Numbered from the stretch's first letter, positions 18,196 through 27,505 are shown. The stretch: DNA of 64,000 bases from Mycobacterium cookii (GCF_010727945.1 NZ_AP022569.1:3410001-3474000), one strand, 5' to 3'. Notes: generated by a model not told the origin, from the letters alone. A program made the numbers and translations.

Positions 18196-21100
18196 GTGGC
18201 CGTAGTAGACGATTTGGGTCGTGCCGGAGCGGACGTCCCCAGCGAGGACTACGGGCGTCAACCGCCGCAGGACCTCGCCGCCGAGCAGTCGGTGCTGGGC
18301 GGCATGCTGCTGAGTAAGGACGCCATCGCCGATGTCCTGGAGCGGGTGCGGCCCAGCGACTTCTACCGCCCGGCGCACCAGAACGTCTACGACGCCATCC
18401 TGGATCTTTACGGCCGCGGCGAGCCGGCCGACGCGGTGACGGTGGCCGCGGAGTTGGATCGCCGCGGGCTGCTGCGCCGAATCGGCGGGGCGCCCTATCT
18501 GCACACGCTGATCTCGACGGTGCCGACCGCGGCCAACGCCGGCTACTACGCCGGGATCGTCGCGGAGAAGGCGCTGCTGCGACGGCTGGTCGAGGCCGGG
18601 ACCCGGGTGGTGCAGTACGGCTACGCCGGCGCTGACGGCGCCGACGTCGCCGAGGTGGTCGACCGCGCGCAGGCCGAGATGTACGAGGTCACCGAGCGGC
18701 GGCTGTCCGAGGACTTCGTGCCGCTGGAAGACCTGCTGCAGCCGACGATGGACGAGATCGACGCCATCGCCTCCAACGGCGGTCTGGCGCGTGGTGTGCC
18801 GACCGGGTTCACGGAACTCGACGAGGTCACCAATGGGCTGCACCCCGGGCAGATGATCATCGTCGCGGCCAGGCCTGGCGTGGGCAAGGCGCTGGCGCTG
18901 GATACCCCGCTGCCGACGCCGACCGGCTGGACGACCATGGGCGACGTCGCCGTCGGCGATGAATTGATGGGCCCAGACGGACGTCCGACGCGCGTCGTGG
19001 CCGCGACCGAGATCATGCTGGGCCGGCCATGCTACGAGGTGGAGTTCTCCGATGGCACGGTGATCGTCGCTGACGCTGAGCACCCGTGGCCGACGGCGTT
19101 TGGCATCCGCACAACGGGCCAATTAATTAGCGGCCTGGATACTATCTCCGCTGCGGGATCCGTCGTGCCTTCCGCGGGGCGTTCGGGCGCGACCACTGTG
19201 ATGGCTCCGGTGTTGCAAGTCGACAAAGTTCGCCCGGTCACGAGCGTTCCGGTGCGGTGTGTGCAGGTCGACAACGCCTCGCACCTGTATCTGGCCGGCC
19301 GCGGCATGGTGCCGACGCACAACTCGACGCTGGGTCTCGATTTCATGCGGTCGTGCTCGATCAAGCACCGGATGGCCAGCGTCATCTTCTCGCTGGAAAT
19401 GAGCAAGTCCGAGATCGTGATGCGGCTGCTGTCCGCCGAGGCCAAGATCAAACTCGGCGATATGCGGTCGGGCCGAATGAGCGACGACGACTGGACACGG
19501 CTGGCGCGGCGGATGAGCGAAATCAGCGAGGCGCCACTGTATATCGACGATTCGCCGAACCTGACGATGATGGAGATCCGCGCCAAGGCGCGTCGGCTGA
19601 AGCAGAAAGCCGATCTGCGCCTGGTCGTCGTGGACTACCTGCAGCTGATGTCATCGGGCAAGAAGGTCGAGTCACGGCAGCTCGAAGTGTCTGAATTCTC
19701 AAGGCATCTCAAGCTTTTGGCCAAGGAGCTTGAGGTTCCGGTGATCGCGATCAGCCAGCTCAACCGTGGTCCCGAGCAACGCACCGACAAGAAACCGATG
19801 CTGTCGGACCTTCGTGAATCGGGATGCCTGACCGCTGCGACGCGGATCCTGCGGGCCGACACCGGTGCCGAAGTGACGTTCGGCGAGCTGATGCGCACGG
19901 GTGAGCGGCCCCTGGTGTGGTCGCTGGACGAGCAGCTGCGAACGGTGGCCCGGCCGATGACGAACGTGTTCCCGAGCGGCCGCAAGGAGGTGTTCCGGCT
20001 GCGCTTGGCTTCTGGGCGCGAAGTCGAGGCCACCGGCAATCATCCGTTCAGGACGCTTGACGGGTGGACACCGTTGGAAGAGTTGACGATTGGCGACCGG
20101 CTGGCGGTGCCGCGCCGGATTCCGGAGCCGGTTGGCACACAGCGGATGGCCGACTCCGAGGTCGTTCTGCTGGCGCACATGATCGGCGACGGCTCGTGTG
20201 TGAAGAAGCAGCCGATCCGGTATGCGTCGATCGACGAGGCCAACCTCGCTGCGGTGGCCGTTTCGGCGGCGTATTTCGGAGTGACTGCGGTGCGTGATGA
20301 CTACCCCGCCGCCAGGGTTACTACGCTGCGGTTGCCCGCTCCGTATCGGTTGACGCATGGTCGACGTAATCCGATCGCCGCATGGCTGGACAAGCTCGGG
20401 CTGTTCGGGTTGCGGAGCTACGAAAAGTTCGTGCCGCAGACAGTTTTCGCATTGCCGAACGATCAGGTAGCGCTATTCCTGCGGCATCTCTGGGCGACCG
20501 ATGGATCGGTGCTCTGGAATCAGTCGTCTGACCACGCACAGATCTACTACGCGTCTACGAGCCGGCAACTAGTCGACGATGTCATGCAGCTGCTACTGCG
20601 TCTCGGCGTATGCTCGCGGATAGCGCGCGTGCCGAAGTCTGGCTACCGTGATTGCTGGCATCTGTATATCGACAGGGCAGAGAACCAGAGCAGGTTCCTA
20701 CGAAGCGTCGGTGTGCACGGCATTCGAGGGGCCGCTGCGCGAGAGGTTCTTGCCAAGCTGGACACTCGCAGCGGTCGTCCAGGCTCTGACACAGTACCGA
20801 AAGAGGTGTGGATCAAAATCGGAGAAGCGCTGGCTGCCAAAGGAATCACGCACCGCGAACTCTCGGCTTCGCTTAACGCATCCTTTGCTGGTGCGACACG
20901 CAGATTTGCACCAGGTCGGCCGCGGTTGCACAGCGTCGCCGCGATGCTGGAGGACCGCGAAATCCATGCATTGGCTACTAGCCATGTATTTTGGGACAAG
21001 ATTGTGGAGATCAGCAGCATAGGCGAACAAGATGTTTATGATGGAACTGTCCCTGGCACGAATAACTTTGTGGCACAAGGCATTTCAGCCCATAACAGCC

Positions 21101-21276
21101 TCGAACAAGATGCGGACATGGTCATCCTGCTGAACCGGCCCGATGCCTTCGAGCGCGATGATCCTCGCGGTGGCGAGGCGGACTTGATTCTGGCCAAGCA
21201 CCGCAACGGCCCGACCAAGACGGTGACCGTCGCTCACCAGCTGCACCTGTCGCGCTTCGCCAACATGGCGCGGTGA
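18196..21276 (+). CDS. dnaB: Replicative DNA helicase DnaB with two in-frame inteins
   Basis: The precursor has 1026 residues; removing two inteins (residues 232-376 and 544-967) leaves a 457-residue helicase, the normal DnaB size. The N-terminal domain (PPQDLAAEQSVLGGMLLS) and RecA-like motor are complete. Walker A reads ARPGVGK then STLGLDF after the first intein. Walker B is LRLVVVDYLQLM, and SDLRESG then SLEQDADMVILLNRP spans the second intein. The mature hexamer unwinds DNA at replication forks. Start GTG 18196. Neither half of the helicase can bind ATP properly until the first intein is spliced, because it sits between Lys and Ser of the P-loop. Confidence 0.97.
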   Translation: MAVVDDLGRAGADVPSEDYGRQPPQDLAAEQSVLGGMLLSKDAIADVLERVRPSDFYRPAHQNVYDAILDLYGRGEPADAVTVAAELDRRGLLRRIGGAPYLHTLISTVPTAANAGYYAGIVAEKALLRRLVEAGTRVVQYGYAGADGADVAEVVDRAQAEMYEVTERRLSEDFVPLEDLLQPTMDEIDAIASNGGLARGVPTGFTELDEVTNGLHPGQMIIVAARPGVGKALALDTPLPTPTGWTTMGDVAVGDELMGPDGRPTRVVAATEIMLGRPCYEVEFSDGTVIVADAEHPWPTAFGIRTTGQLISGLDTISAAGSVVPSAGRSGATTVMAPVLQVDKVRPVTSVPVRCVQVDNASHLYLAGRGMVPTHNSTLGLDFMRSCSIKHRMASVIFSLEMSKSEIVMRLLSAEAKIKLGDMRSGRMSDDDWTRLARRMSEISEAPLYIDDSPNLTMMEIRAKARRLKQKADLRLVVVDYLQLMSSGKKVESRQLEVSEFSRHLKLLAKELEVPVIAISQLNRGPEQRTDKKPMLSDLRESGCLTAATRILRADTGAEVTFGELMRTGERPLVWSLDEQLRTVARPMTNVFPSGRKEVFRLRLASGREVEATGNHPFRTLDGWTPLEELTIGDRLAVPRRIPEPVGTQRMADSEVVLLAHMIGDGSCVKKQPIRYASIDEANLAAVAVSAAYFGVTAVRDDYPAARVTTLRLPAPYRLTHGRRNPIAAWLDKLGLFGLRSYEKFVPQTVFALPNDQVALFLRHLWATDGSVLWNQSSDHAQIYYASTSRQLVDDVMQLLLRLGVCSRIARVPKSGYRDCWHLYIDRAENQSRFLRSVGVHGIRGAAAREVLAKLDTRSGRPGSDTVPKEVWIKIGEALAAKGITHRELSASLNASFAGATRRFAPGRPRLHSVAAMLEDREIHALATSHVFWDKIVEISSIGEQDVYDGTVPGTNNFVAQGISAHNSLEQDADMVILLNRPDAFERDDPRGGEADLILAKHRNGPTKTVTVAHQLHLSRFANMAR
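18889..19323 (+). other. Class-3-like mini-intein in the DnaB Walker A loop
   Basis: The 145-residue intein begins with Ala (ALALDTPLPTPTGW) instead of Cys or Ser and ends in VPTHN before Ser of the extein. It carries Trp67 (EHPWPT), Cys124 (PVRCVQVD) and Thr143 (VPTHN), the W-C-T set of class 3 inteins, in which the internal Cys forms the branched intermediate. There is no endonuclease domain. The M. smegmatis DnaB intein at this site is a known class 3 intein and has been proposed to respond to oxidative stress; transferring that property to this protein is inference. Confidence 0.92.
19825..21096 (+). mobile_element. Second DnaB intein with LAGLIDADG homing endonuclease
   Basis: The 424-residue intein is inserted between DLRESG and SLEQDAD. 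It is a class 1 intein: Cys1 (CLTAATRIL), a block B TxxH-type motif (ATGNHPF) and the C-terminal ISAHN before Ser+1. Two dodecapeptide motifs of a DOD homing endonuclease are visible, LLAHMIGDGS and LFLRHLWATDGS, each with its acidic residue, so the endonuclease may still be active. The last third has visibly lower GC than the flanking exteins (for example around 20980-21090), consistent with horizontal spread. Such elements home into inteinless dnaB alleles. Confidence 0.93.
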
Positions 21277-21283
21277 GTGTAGG

Positions 21284-21322
21284 TTCTCAAATCCCGTGTC
21301 CAATTCTCAAATGAAATGTCCA
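21284..21322. repeat. Tandem 20-bp repeat directly after dnaB
   Basis: TTCTCAAATcccGTGTCCA (21284-21302) is followed by TTCTCAAATgaaATGTCCA (21304-21322), and a third GTGTCCAATT follows at 21327. Terminal arrays of about 20-bp repeats are typical of IS21-type element ends, but no transposase remains. It marks the left boundary of the accessory region. Confidence 0.45.
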
Positions 21323-21964
21323 CTGCGTGTCCAATTGGACAACCGAGTGAGACGCGCGACGCAAATAGGCGGGAGTCGGTGGGCCCCTGGTTCTTAGAAC
21401 GCCCCGCCTTTATCGGTGTAGCCGGCGGTCAACTTCTAGACGAAAATTACTGTTGCACAACAATTTCTGCCCACGTTAATCTGAGATCTAGTCTCGTGAA
21501 AGCGCGTGCAAATTACCGGAGATCGAAGATAGTGCAAGGAGTCCTTCGAATCGCGCCAAGCTGGGTGCCTACCTGATGGTGGGCATCGTGGCACTGCTTC
21601 TGTTCATCACGGGAACGCAGCTGCCGAGCACCGCAATGAGATTCGTGACCAACGGCCCGCTGGTTGTCACAGCGCTTTTCACGGCGTAGGACCGCTGGAT
21701 ATGGCGTTGGCCGGGCATCGTGCGGATAGCCGGCCGGCCGTCACTGGTTGGTACTTGGTAAGGAACCTTGAACTCGTATCGCTATGACGCGCAACAGAAT
21801 CGAACAATAGAGACCACCCTGGATATCGCGCTGGCGATAGCCCAGTCCTGATCAGCGCATCAGACGACGCGCGTGCGCCCACAACAAGCGCGACCAGAAC
21901 GACGATCTAGGCGCGCCGCAGGCGGCAGCTGATCGAAAGCCCATTCAAGGCCTTGCACGGCGCC
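21323..21964. other. Junction region, mostly non-coding
   Basis: Between the repeats after dnaB and the TetR gene there is no gene I recognise. The only notable frame is open from 21492 to 21689 and encodes a hydrophobic C-terminus (from MVGIVALLLFITGT at 21576) that looks like the end of a membrane protein. I regard the stretch as eroded sequence at the edge of the island. Confidence 0.35.
21576..21689 (+). CDS. Possible small hydrophobic peptide or membrane-protein remnant
   Basis: From ATG 21576 a 37-residue peptide is encoded with one clear hydrophobic helix (VGIVALLLFITG) and a second weaker one (PLVVTALF). The frame continues open upstream for 28 codons without a start codon of good quality, and no strong ribosome site precedes the ATG. 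It may therefore be the surviving tail of a longer membrane-protein gene cut by the island junction. No function can be assigned. Confidence 0.25.
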   Translation: MVGIVALLLFITGTQLPSTAMRFVTNGPLVVTALFTA

Positions 21965-22573
21965 TCAGCTGCGCCGTTGCGGCGTGGCGAAGGAGGCGAT
22001 GTGATCGATGGTCGTGTTCAGTGCGGTCCTCAGTGGCTCGCCGTCGCGGAAGGTCTTGGCCAGCAGCAGGCCGCCCTGCAGGGCGGCCAGCAATGCCATG
22101 GCTAGTTGGTCGACGTCGGCGCTTTCGACGAGTGCGCCGCGGGCCTTCATCGCTCCCAGGCCATCACGGATGGCGCCCTGCCATCGCCGGTAACCGACCA
22201 CGACGTCGTTTCGTGCGACGTCGTCTCTGTCGGCGAGCTCGCTTGCCAACGAACCCAACGGGCATCCTCCGCGAAAGTCGTTGGCCCGCGCGCTGGCGAC
22301 GATCGCCTGGGCCCAGGCGCGCAATGCGTCGATGTCGTCGAGGTGGGCGAGCAGGGGTTTATGAAACCCGAGGTTCGCGTCGCTCCAATACCCGATGACG
22401 GCGCACGTGAGGGAGTGTTTGTCGCCGAAGTAGTGGTAGATCTGCGACGCGCTGACCCCGGCGGCGGCCTGGAGATCCTCGAAGCTGGTGCCAGCTACTC
22501 CCTGCTGGAACATCAGGGCCGCGGCCTCGGCCAGGATGCGGTCACGGGTGGCTTGGCCCTTGCGCGTGATCAT
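21965..22573 (-). CDS. TetR/AcrR-family transcriptional regulator
   Basis: The 202-residue repressor-type protein has an N-terminal helix-turn-helix (TSFEDLQAAAGVSASQIYHYF, with recognition helix around residues 39-48) and a helical ligand domain. The segment CPLGSLASELADRD resembles the LmrA/YxaF-like subgroup, which often controls neighbouring SDR or efflux genes. A perfect palindrome TTCTTTGG-N10-CCAAAGAA lies 16 bases upstream of its start (22589-22614) and is the natural candidate for its operator. It is divergent from an SDR gene at 23099. Confidence 0.88.
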   Translation of the reverse strand: MITRKGQATRDRILAEAAALMFQQGVAGTSFEDLQAAAGVSASQIYHYFGDKHSLTCAVIGYWSDANLGFHKPLLAHLDDIDALRAWAQAIVASARANDFRGGCPLGSLASELADRDDVARNDVVVGYRRWQGAIRDGLGAMKARGALVESADVDQLAMALLAALQGGLLLAKTFRDGEPLRTALNTTIDHIASFATPQRRS

Positions 22574-22588
22574 CTCACAAGAATAGCC

Positions 22589-22614
22589 TTCTTTGGTATG
22601 TAAGTTCCAAAGAA
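22589..22614. promoter_or_regulatory. Palindromic operator upstream of TetR gene
   Basis: TTCTTTGG (22589-22596) and CCAAAGAA (22607-22614) are perfect 8-bp inverted arms separated by 10 bp. The site lies between the TetR start and the gap toward the SDR gene, the usual place for an autoregulatory operator. Confidence 0.6.
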
Positions 22615-23098
22615 ATCCTATTTTTCTAGAGTGCTCAATTCAGTAACGAGAGACTAGCGCCGTTAAGGCCATGTAGACGTCCACCAGCGTGCATCAGGCG
22701 GAATCGCTGACAATATCGCTGCAGATCATATGGTTTACCACGTGATACGGGCGGTCAGGATGCGTTCCGGGGTGGTGCAGCCTGTGCGAGTACTCATCGC
22801 GGGAGGGCCCCCTGATTCTGGTGTTGACATTCCAAACATTATGCGGTTTTGTGAAGTAGTCATTCCAACCTGGCAGGGAGGCGGTTGCATGACTACTCGG
22901 AGTTCGACCATCGGGAGGCAGGCGGAGGCGGCCGGGACATCACCGCAATTCGCCGTCGCCTACATCGCGCTGCACGCGGCCGCCCCCGCGGTCCTCACTG
23001 GTGGCGTCGAGCCGATCCCGGGTCGACCGGCCGCGCCATGATCCCGGGCGCAACGCCCGCAATTTCACGCTAAAACCTCACACGATTAGGAGACTTCA
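22615..23098. other. TetR/SDR intergenic region with direct repeats
   Basis: This stretch of about 480 bases separates TetR from the SDR gene. It contains TTGACA at 22824-22829 and two direct repeats CATTCCAA at 22828-22835 and 22861-22868, 33 bp apart (about three helical turns), which may be regulator sites. The SDR ribosome site TTAGGAG lies just before 23099. Confidence 0.35.
22889..23041 (+). CDS. Possible 50-residue small protein
   Basis: The ATG at 22889 follows a good ribosome site (GGGAGG at 22876-22881) and encodes 50 residues (MTTRSSTIGRQAEAAGTSPQ at the start) rich in Ala and Pro. It could be translated ahead of the SDR gene 57 bases downstream. There is no recognisable family, and codon bias alone does not decide whether it is real. 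Confidence 0.3.
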   Translation: MTTRSSTIGRQAEAAGTSPQFAVAYIALHAAAPAVLTGGVEPIPGRPAAP

Positions 23099-24052
23099 AT
23101 GAGCAAGAACCCCTCGCCCAGCGGCCGGATGCAGGGCCAGACCGTCCTGGTCACCGGCACCACCAAGGGTGGCATCGGGTATGAGACCGCCCGCCTTCTC
23201 GGTGACGAGGGAGCCACCGTCCTGACCCACGGCCGCACCCAACAAGCGGCGGGCGCCAGCGTCGGCAGCCTCACAGTCGACGGCAACGGAGCGGGCACGT
23301 TCATCCCGGTCGCCGCCGATCTGAGCTCAATCGCCGGCGCCCAGCAGCTGGCAGACGTCGCCCGAGCCGCAGCCCCCCACGGCATCCACGGTCTGGTCAA
23401 CAACGCCGGCGCCGGGTTCAACGAGCGGCGGCTGTCCCCCGATGGCTTCGAGATGACCATGGCCATCAACCACGTGGCGGTCGCCGCCTTGACCGATGCA
23501 CTCCTGGACCTGTTGCAGGCCGGTGCCGGCGCCTTGGGAAGACCGTCGCGGGTAGCCAACATGACCGCGCTGATCGAGGGGCGCGGCAAAGTTGAGACCG
23601 ACTGGTCCTATCCGGGCAGGTACTCCCAGACTCAGGCCTACTTCAATGCGAAGTTGACCAACCTGCTCTACACCTACGCCTTGGCTCGCCGGCTCGACGG
23701 TCACGGGGTCACGGTCAACGCGGTCAGCCCCGGCAGCGTGAACAGCGGTTTCGGCGCCAAGGCTGGCGGAACCTTCGGGCTGATGATGAAGCTGGGTTCA
23801 CCGCTCTACGGCCACGCCAGCAAAGGCTCCGCCGGGGTCATCCGGATCATGACCGACCCCGGCCTGGCCACCGTCACCGGCGGCTACCACACGCCCTCCA
23901 AGCAGAAGAAGTCCTCCAAGAAGTCCCGCACCGAGCACCTGCAGGACCAGGTCTACCTGCAGACCCAACGCATCCTGCGCGCCCACCACGACGACCACCC
24001 CAGAAGCGTCGGTGATGACCGCGCTCACCCCACGCCGCAGCGTTTCCAGTAG
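23099..24052 (+). CDS. Short-chain dehydrogenase/reductase, retinol-dehydrogenase-like
   Basis: The 317-residue SDR starts at ATG 23099 after TTAGGAG. The cofactor-binding motif is TGTTKGGIG (residues 19-27), NNAG is present at GLVNNAGAGF, and the catalytic YxxxK is YFNAK. The usual active-site serine segment reads NMTALIEG, with no Ser at the standard place, which may impair activity or shift the residue. The C-terminus is Lys/Arg-rich (KQKKSSKKS). It is probably controlled by the TetR gene upstream. A strong hairpin terminator follows. Confidence 0.85.
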   Translation: MSKNPSPSGRMQGQTVLVTGTTKGGIGYETARLLGDEGATVLTHGRTQQAAGASVGSLTVDGNGAGTFIPVAADLSSIAGAQQLADVARAAAPHGIHGLVNNAGAGFNERRLSPDGFEMTMAINHVAVAALTDALLDLLQAGAGALGRPSRVANMTALIEGRGKVETDWSYPGRYSQTQAYFNAKLTNLLYTYALARRLDGHGVTVNAVSPGSVNSGFGAKAGGTFGLMMKLGSPLYGHASKGSAGVIRIMTDPGLATVTGGYHTPSKQKKSSKKSRTEHLQDQVYLQTQRILRAHHDDHPRSVGDDRAHPTPQRFQ

Positions 24053-24081
24053 CTAGTCGCCGCGGCGGCGGACCCGGGGGG

Positions 24082-24117
24082 TGGCCGCTACGCCTGTGCG
24101 CCCGGGCGTAGCGGCCA
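24082..24117 (+). terminator. Strong hairpin terminator after SDR
   Basis: TGGCCGCTACGCC (24082-24094) pairs perfectly with GGCGTAGCGGCCA (24105-24117) around a 10-nt loop, 30 bases after the SDR stop. It has no U tract. Confidence 0.75.
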
Positions 24118-24289
24118 GCTCCCCATCAGCCCGAGACCTCGGGCGGGCAGGTGGCAGCCAAGACGCGTGCGCCGACCAACTGGCCCGCGCGAGCTGGCCG
24201 GTGGCGGCGGTCTTTCCGGCTAGTGCACGCGAGGCGATCAGATGAATCGGAAAGGGGGATCGGGAGGGCGGGAGCCAAACCTGGGCACA

Positions 24290-24643
24290 GTGATAACAGC
24301 AAGCGAATCAGTCGCCGAGCCGCACCGGCTCACCCCCAAAGGGCGGGCGACCCGGGAGCGGATCGTGGCAACAGCAGCGCAACTGATGTATCACCACGGT
24401 GTCGCCGGCACCAGTCTGGTCGACGTCCACAAAGCGGCCGGGGTTGGCCCCTCGCAGGTGTATCACTACTTCGAGGACAAGGAATCCCTGGTCAGGGCGG
24501 TCATTGCCCACCGCCTGCACGCTGTGCTGGCAACGCTTCGGGGGCTGGACAGCATGGAAGGGCTGCGCGCCTGGCGAGATTTAGTCGTCGACACCTATCG
24601 CCAGCGCAACTGTGAGGGGGGCTGGGCGCCGACACCGGTCTGA
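24290..24643 (+). pseudogene. TetR regulator truncated after its DNA-binding half
   Basis: From GTG 24290 the frame gives a clear TetR N-terminus (RATRERIVATAAQLMYHHG, then the helix-turn-helix AAGVGPSQVYHYF). It stops after CEGGWAPTPV at 117 residues, where the intact paralogue at 53285-53923 continues for another 90 residues. Similarity to that paralogue, including the shared ATGAATCGGAAAGGGGGATC at the 5' end, breaks off at about 24620. The following bases belong to an acyl-CoA dehydrogenase in another frame. A deletion or recombination therefore fused the two genes. The truncated protein lacks the ligand and dimer domain. Confidence 0.8.
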
Positions 24644-25959
24644 CCCTGAACCTGGGGATCAACCCGATCGTCGCCCGCCTCATCGGCCAGTACGGGCCAG
24701 TTGCCTTGCGCGACATGTACGTGGCGGGATTAAGTACCGAAGACCCCGACGCCTTCGTCGGCGGGCTGTTTCTGACCGAACGTGGCGGCGGTTCGGATCT
24801 CAACAACACCGTCCATACCCGGGCGCATGACATCGGTGACGGCCTGGTCGAGATCACCGGCGAGAAATGGTTTTGTTCCGACGCCGACGCCGACGTCATG
24901 GTGGTGATGGCGCGCAATGCCCCCGACGCACCGGTGAGCCTGTTCCTGGTGCCGCGGCGCCGCGAGGACGGCACCCTGAACATCCGGGTCCGCAAACTCA
25001 AAGACAAGCTCGGCACCCGAAGCTGCCCGACCGGTGAGATCGAATTCGACCGATCCATCGGATGGCCGCTACGCCTGCAGGACGCCGGCGCTACCGGCCT
25101 GCGCGACGCCATGGACGTCACCAACGCCTGCCGACAGGGCGTGGCGATGATGGGCCTGGGCACCGCCCGCCGCGGCCTGCTGGAATCGGCGATCCAAACG
25201 CATCACTGGAAAGTCAAGGAACGCTTACTGATCGATCTTCCGATTATCCGTGAACAACTCGTCGATCTGCTCGTCGACGTGGAAGCCGCCACCGCACTTG
25301 GCTTCGAATGCAACTCCGATCGCTACCCGACAGGACACGGCGTGCCGCGCATGCTGATCCCCGCAACCAAATCGCATCTGTGCCGACTCGGTGTGTCCGC
25401 GGCCGCGCAAGCACTCGAACTGCACGGCGGCAACGGCTACAGCAACGACTTCGGGCTGGCCCGACAGCTACGTGACGCCCAGGCCAACCCCATCTGGGAA
25501 GGCACCGAACACATCCTCGCCCTCGACGTGCTGCGCGCCATCGGCCGCGAAGGCGCCCACCACGACGTACTGACCCGCATCGACGACGCCCTGTCCACCG
25601 CCGAGCACCACACCGCGGGCTGGGCGGTCCCCGAACTGCATGCCGTTCAGATCGCCCGCAACCACCTGGCACGGCGCGTCACCCAGATCGCGGAAGCCGG
25701 GCCCGGCGCGGCTGAAGCCAACGCCATCAGGTTGTCGCAGCTGCTGTGCCGAACGGTCATGTCGGCGTTGTTGTTTGAACACGCCGCCCGCGACGACACC
25801 TCAGCCCGCTCCACCCTCATCGCGGTCCGCCACACCCGCCGCCACCTCATCGCCGACGCGTCCTGGACCGACCGCATCGCCCAACACCTTGGCCGAGAAC
25901 TGCTTGCGCACAACGATATCGACGAACGCAGCGCGGCCAGCGCCGCCACCATTATCTGA
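24621..25959 (+). pseudogene. Acyl-CoA dehydrogenase lacking its N-terminus (AidB-like)
   Basis: The readable frame starts right at the TetR junction (LGADTGLTLNLGINP) after a TGA and runs to 25959; the first usable start codon is TTG 24706 (417 residues). Features are FLTERGGGSDL, the FAD/substrate segment GEKWFCSDADADVMVV, and the C-terminal ELHGGNGYSNDFGLARQLRDAQANPIWEGT, the hallmark of AidB-like dehydrogenases. About the first 100 or more residues of the usual 550-residue protein are missing, so the enzyme is probably inactive, although the rest is well preserved and may be recently truncated. Confidence 0.8.
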
Positions 25960-26024
25960 TCGCGCCGTTCGCAGAAAGTCACCGACAACAGTCGACCACG
26001 ATCCGACAAAGGAGCCGAATCTCC

Positions 26025-27505
26025 ATGGCGACAATCAGCAGCACCGAACAATTCATAGCTCGGGCAAAGCGCCGCCTTCCCACCGTCAGCACACTGCCGG
26101 GTCTGGGCTACATCGAGCAGCGGCTACGGACGCGGGCGCGGGAGCAGGTGCCCTTCGCTGAGCCGCCGCGGGCAGTGGGCTCAAACCCGTCATGGGCGAC
26201 TTCGGTCTGCCGGTCTTAGGCCACATGATCGAGCAGTTTCGTAGCGGACCTGACTTTGCCCGGGCCCTCTACAACGAGCGCGGGCCGGTTAGCTGGTACG
26301 GGTCGCCGTACATGAAAGCTGTTGCGGTACTGGGCCCAGACGGCACCCAGGAGGTCTTCACTAACAAAAGCAAGGATTTCTCCCAGCAGGGTTGGGTGCC
26401 GGTCGTGGGAGCTTTCTTCAATCGCGGCCTCATGCTGCTCGATTTCCAGGAGCACCACCAGCACCGGTTGATCATGCAGCAGGCGTTCACGCGGACCCGG
26501 CTGGCCGGCTATGTCGAACACATCGACACCGTCGCCACCGACGTCGTCGGGCAGTGGCCCACCCACAATAGTCGGTTCCTGCTGCATCCTGCGGTGAAGG
26601 AGCTGACCCTCGATATCGCGTCCGTGGTATTCATGGGCAACCCCCCGGGAGCCGACAGCGCACAGCTCACCAAGGTCAACCAAGCGTTCGTCGACACCGT
26701 CCAAGCCCCCGGCGCGGTGATCCGGTTCCCCCTGCCACCATTCAAATGGTGGCGCGGCGTGAAAGGCCGCAAGCTACTCGAGGAGTACTTCACCCCACGG
26801 ATACAGGGTGCACGGCGACAAGAACCCAGCACCGACATGCTGTCGGTGCTGTGCAACGCCGCCACCGATGAGGGCGACGCATTCACCGACAAGGACATCG
26901 TCAACCACATGATCTTCCTCATGATGGCCGCACACGACACCTCGGCATCCACCATGACGACCATGGCGTATCACCTTGCCGCGCAACCACACTGGCAGCA
27001 ACGTGCCCGAGACGAGTCAGCTCGCCTCGGCGACGGACCCCTGGACATCGAGGCACTGGAAAAGCTGGAAACCCTCGAGTTGGTGATGAACGAATCGCTG
27101 CGGCTGGTATCGCCGCTACCCCTGGCTGTGCGATCCACCGTGCGTGACACCGACATCCTGGGGCACTACGTCCCCAAAGACACCACCATCGTGGTGTGGC
27201 CCAGCATGAACCACCGGTTACCCGAATTGTGGACCAGCCCCGATGAATTCGACCCCGAGCGGTTCGCCGAGCCACGCTGCGAGCACAAACGTCACCGCTA
27301 CGCCTTCTCACCATTCGGCGGCGGCGCACACAAATGCATCGGCATGATGTTCGGCCAACTCGAGATCAAGACGGTCCTACACCGGCTGCTTCGGCGATAC
27401 CGGTTGGAACTCACCCGACCCGACTACCAACCACACTGGGAATACAGCGGGATGCCCCTGCCACTCGACGGGATGCCGATTACCCTGCGCCCCATAACAC
27501 CATGA
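26025..27505 (+). pseudogene. CYP136-like cytochrome P450 with a frameshift
   Basis: Two frames together give a complete P450 very similar to CYP136 (Rv3059). MATISSTEQFIARAKRRLP opens the first frame at 26025, and about 26176 the frame shifts by one base (consistent with a lost base between GAGCCGCCGCGGGC and AGTGGG) to continue as SGLKPVMGDFGLPVLGH. The second frame retains the I-helix MMAAHDTS, the ExxR MNESLRL and the haem loop FGGGAHKCIG (Cys codon at 27335). Translation could restart at ATG 26192 without the first 55 or so residues. A read error must be excluded. The substrate is unknown. Confidence 0.85.
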
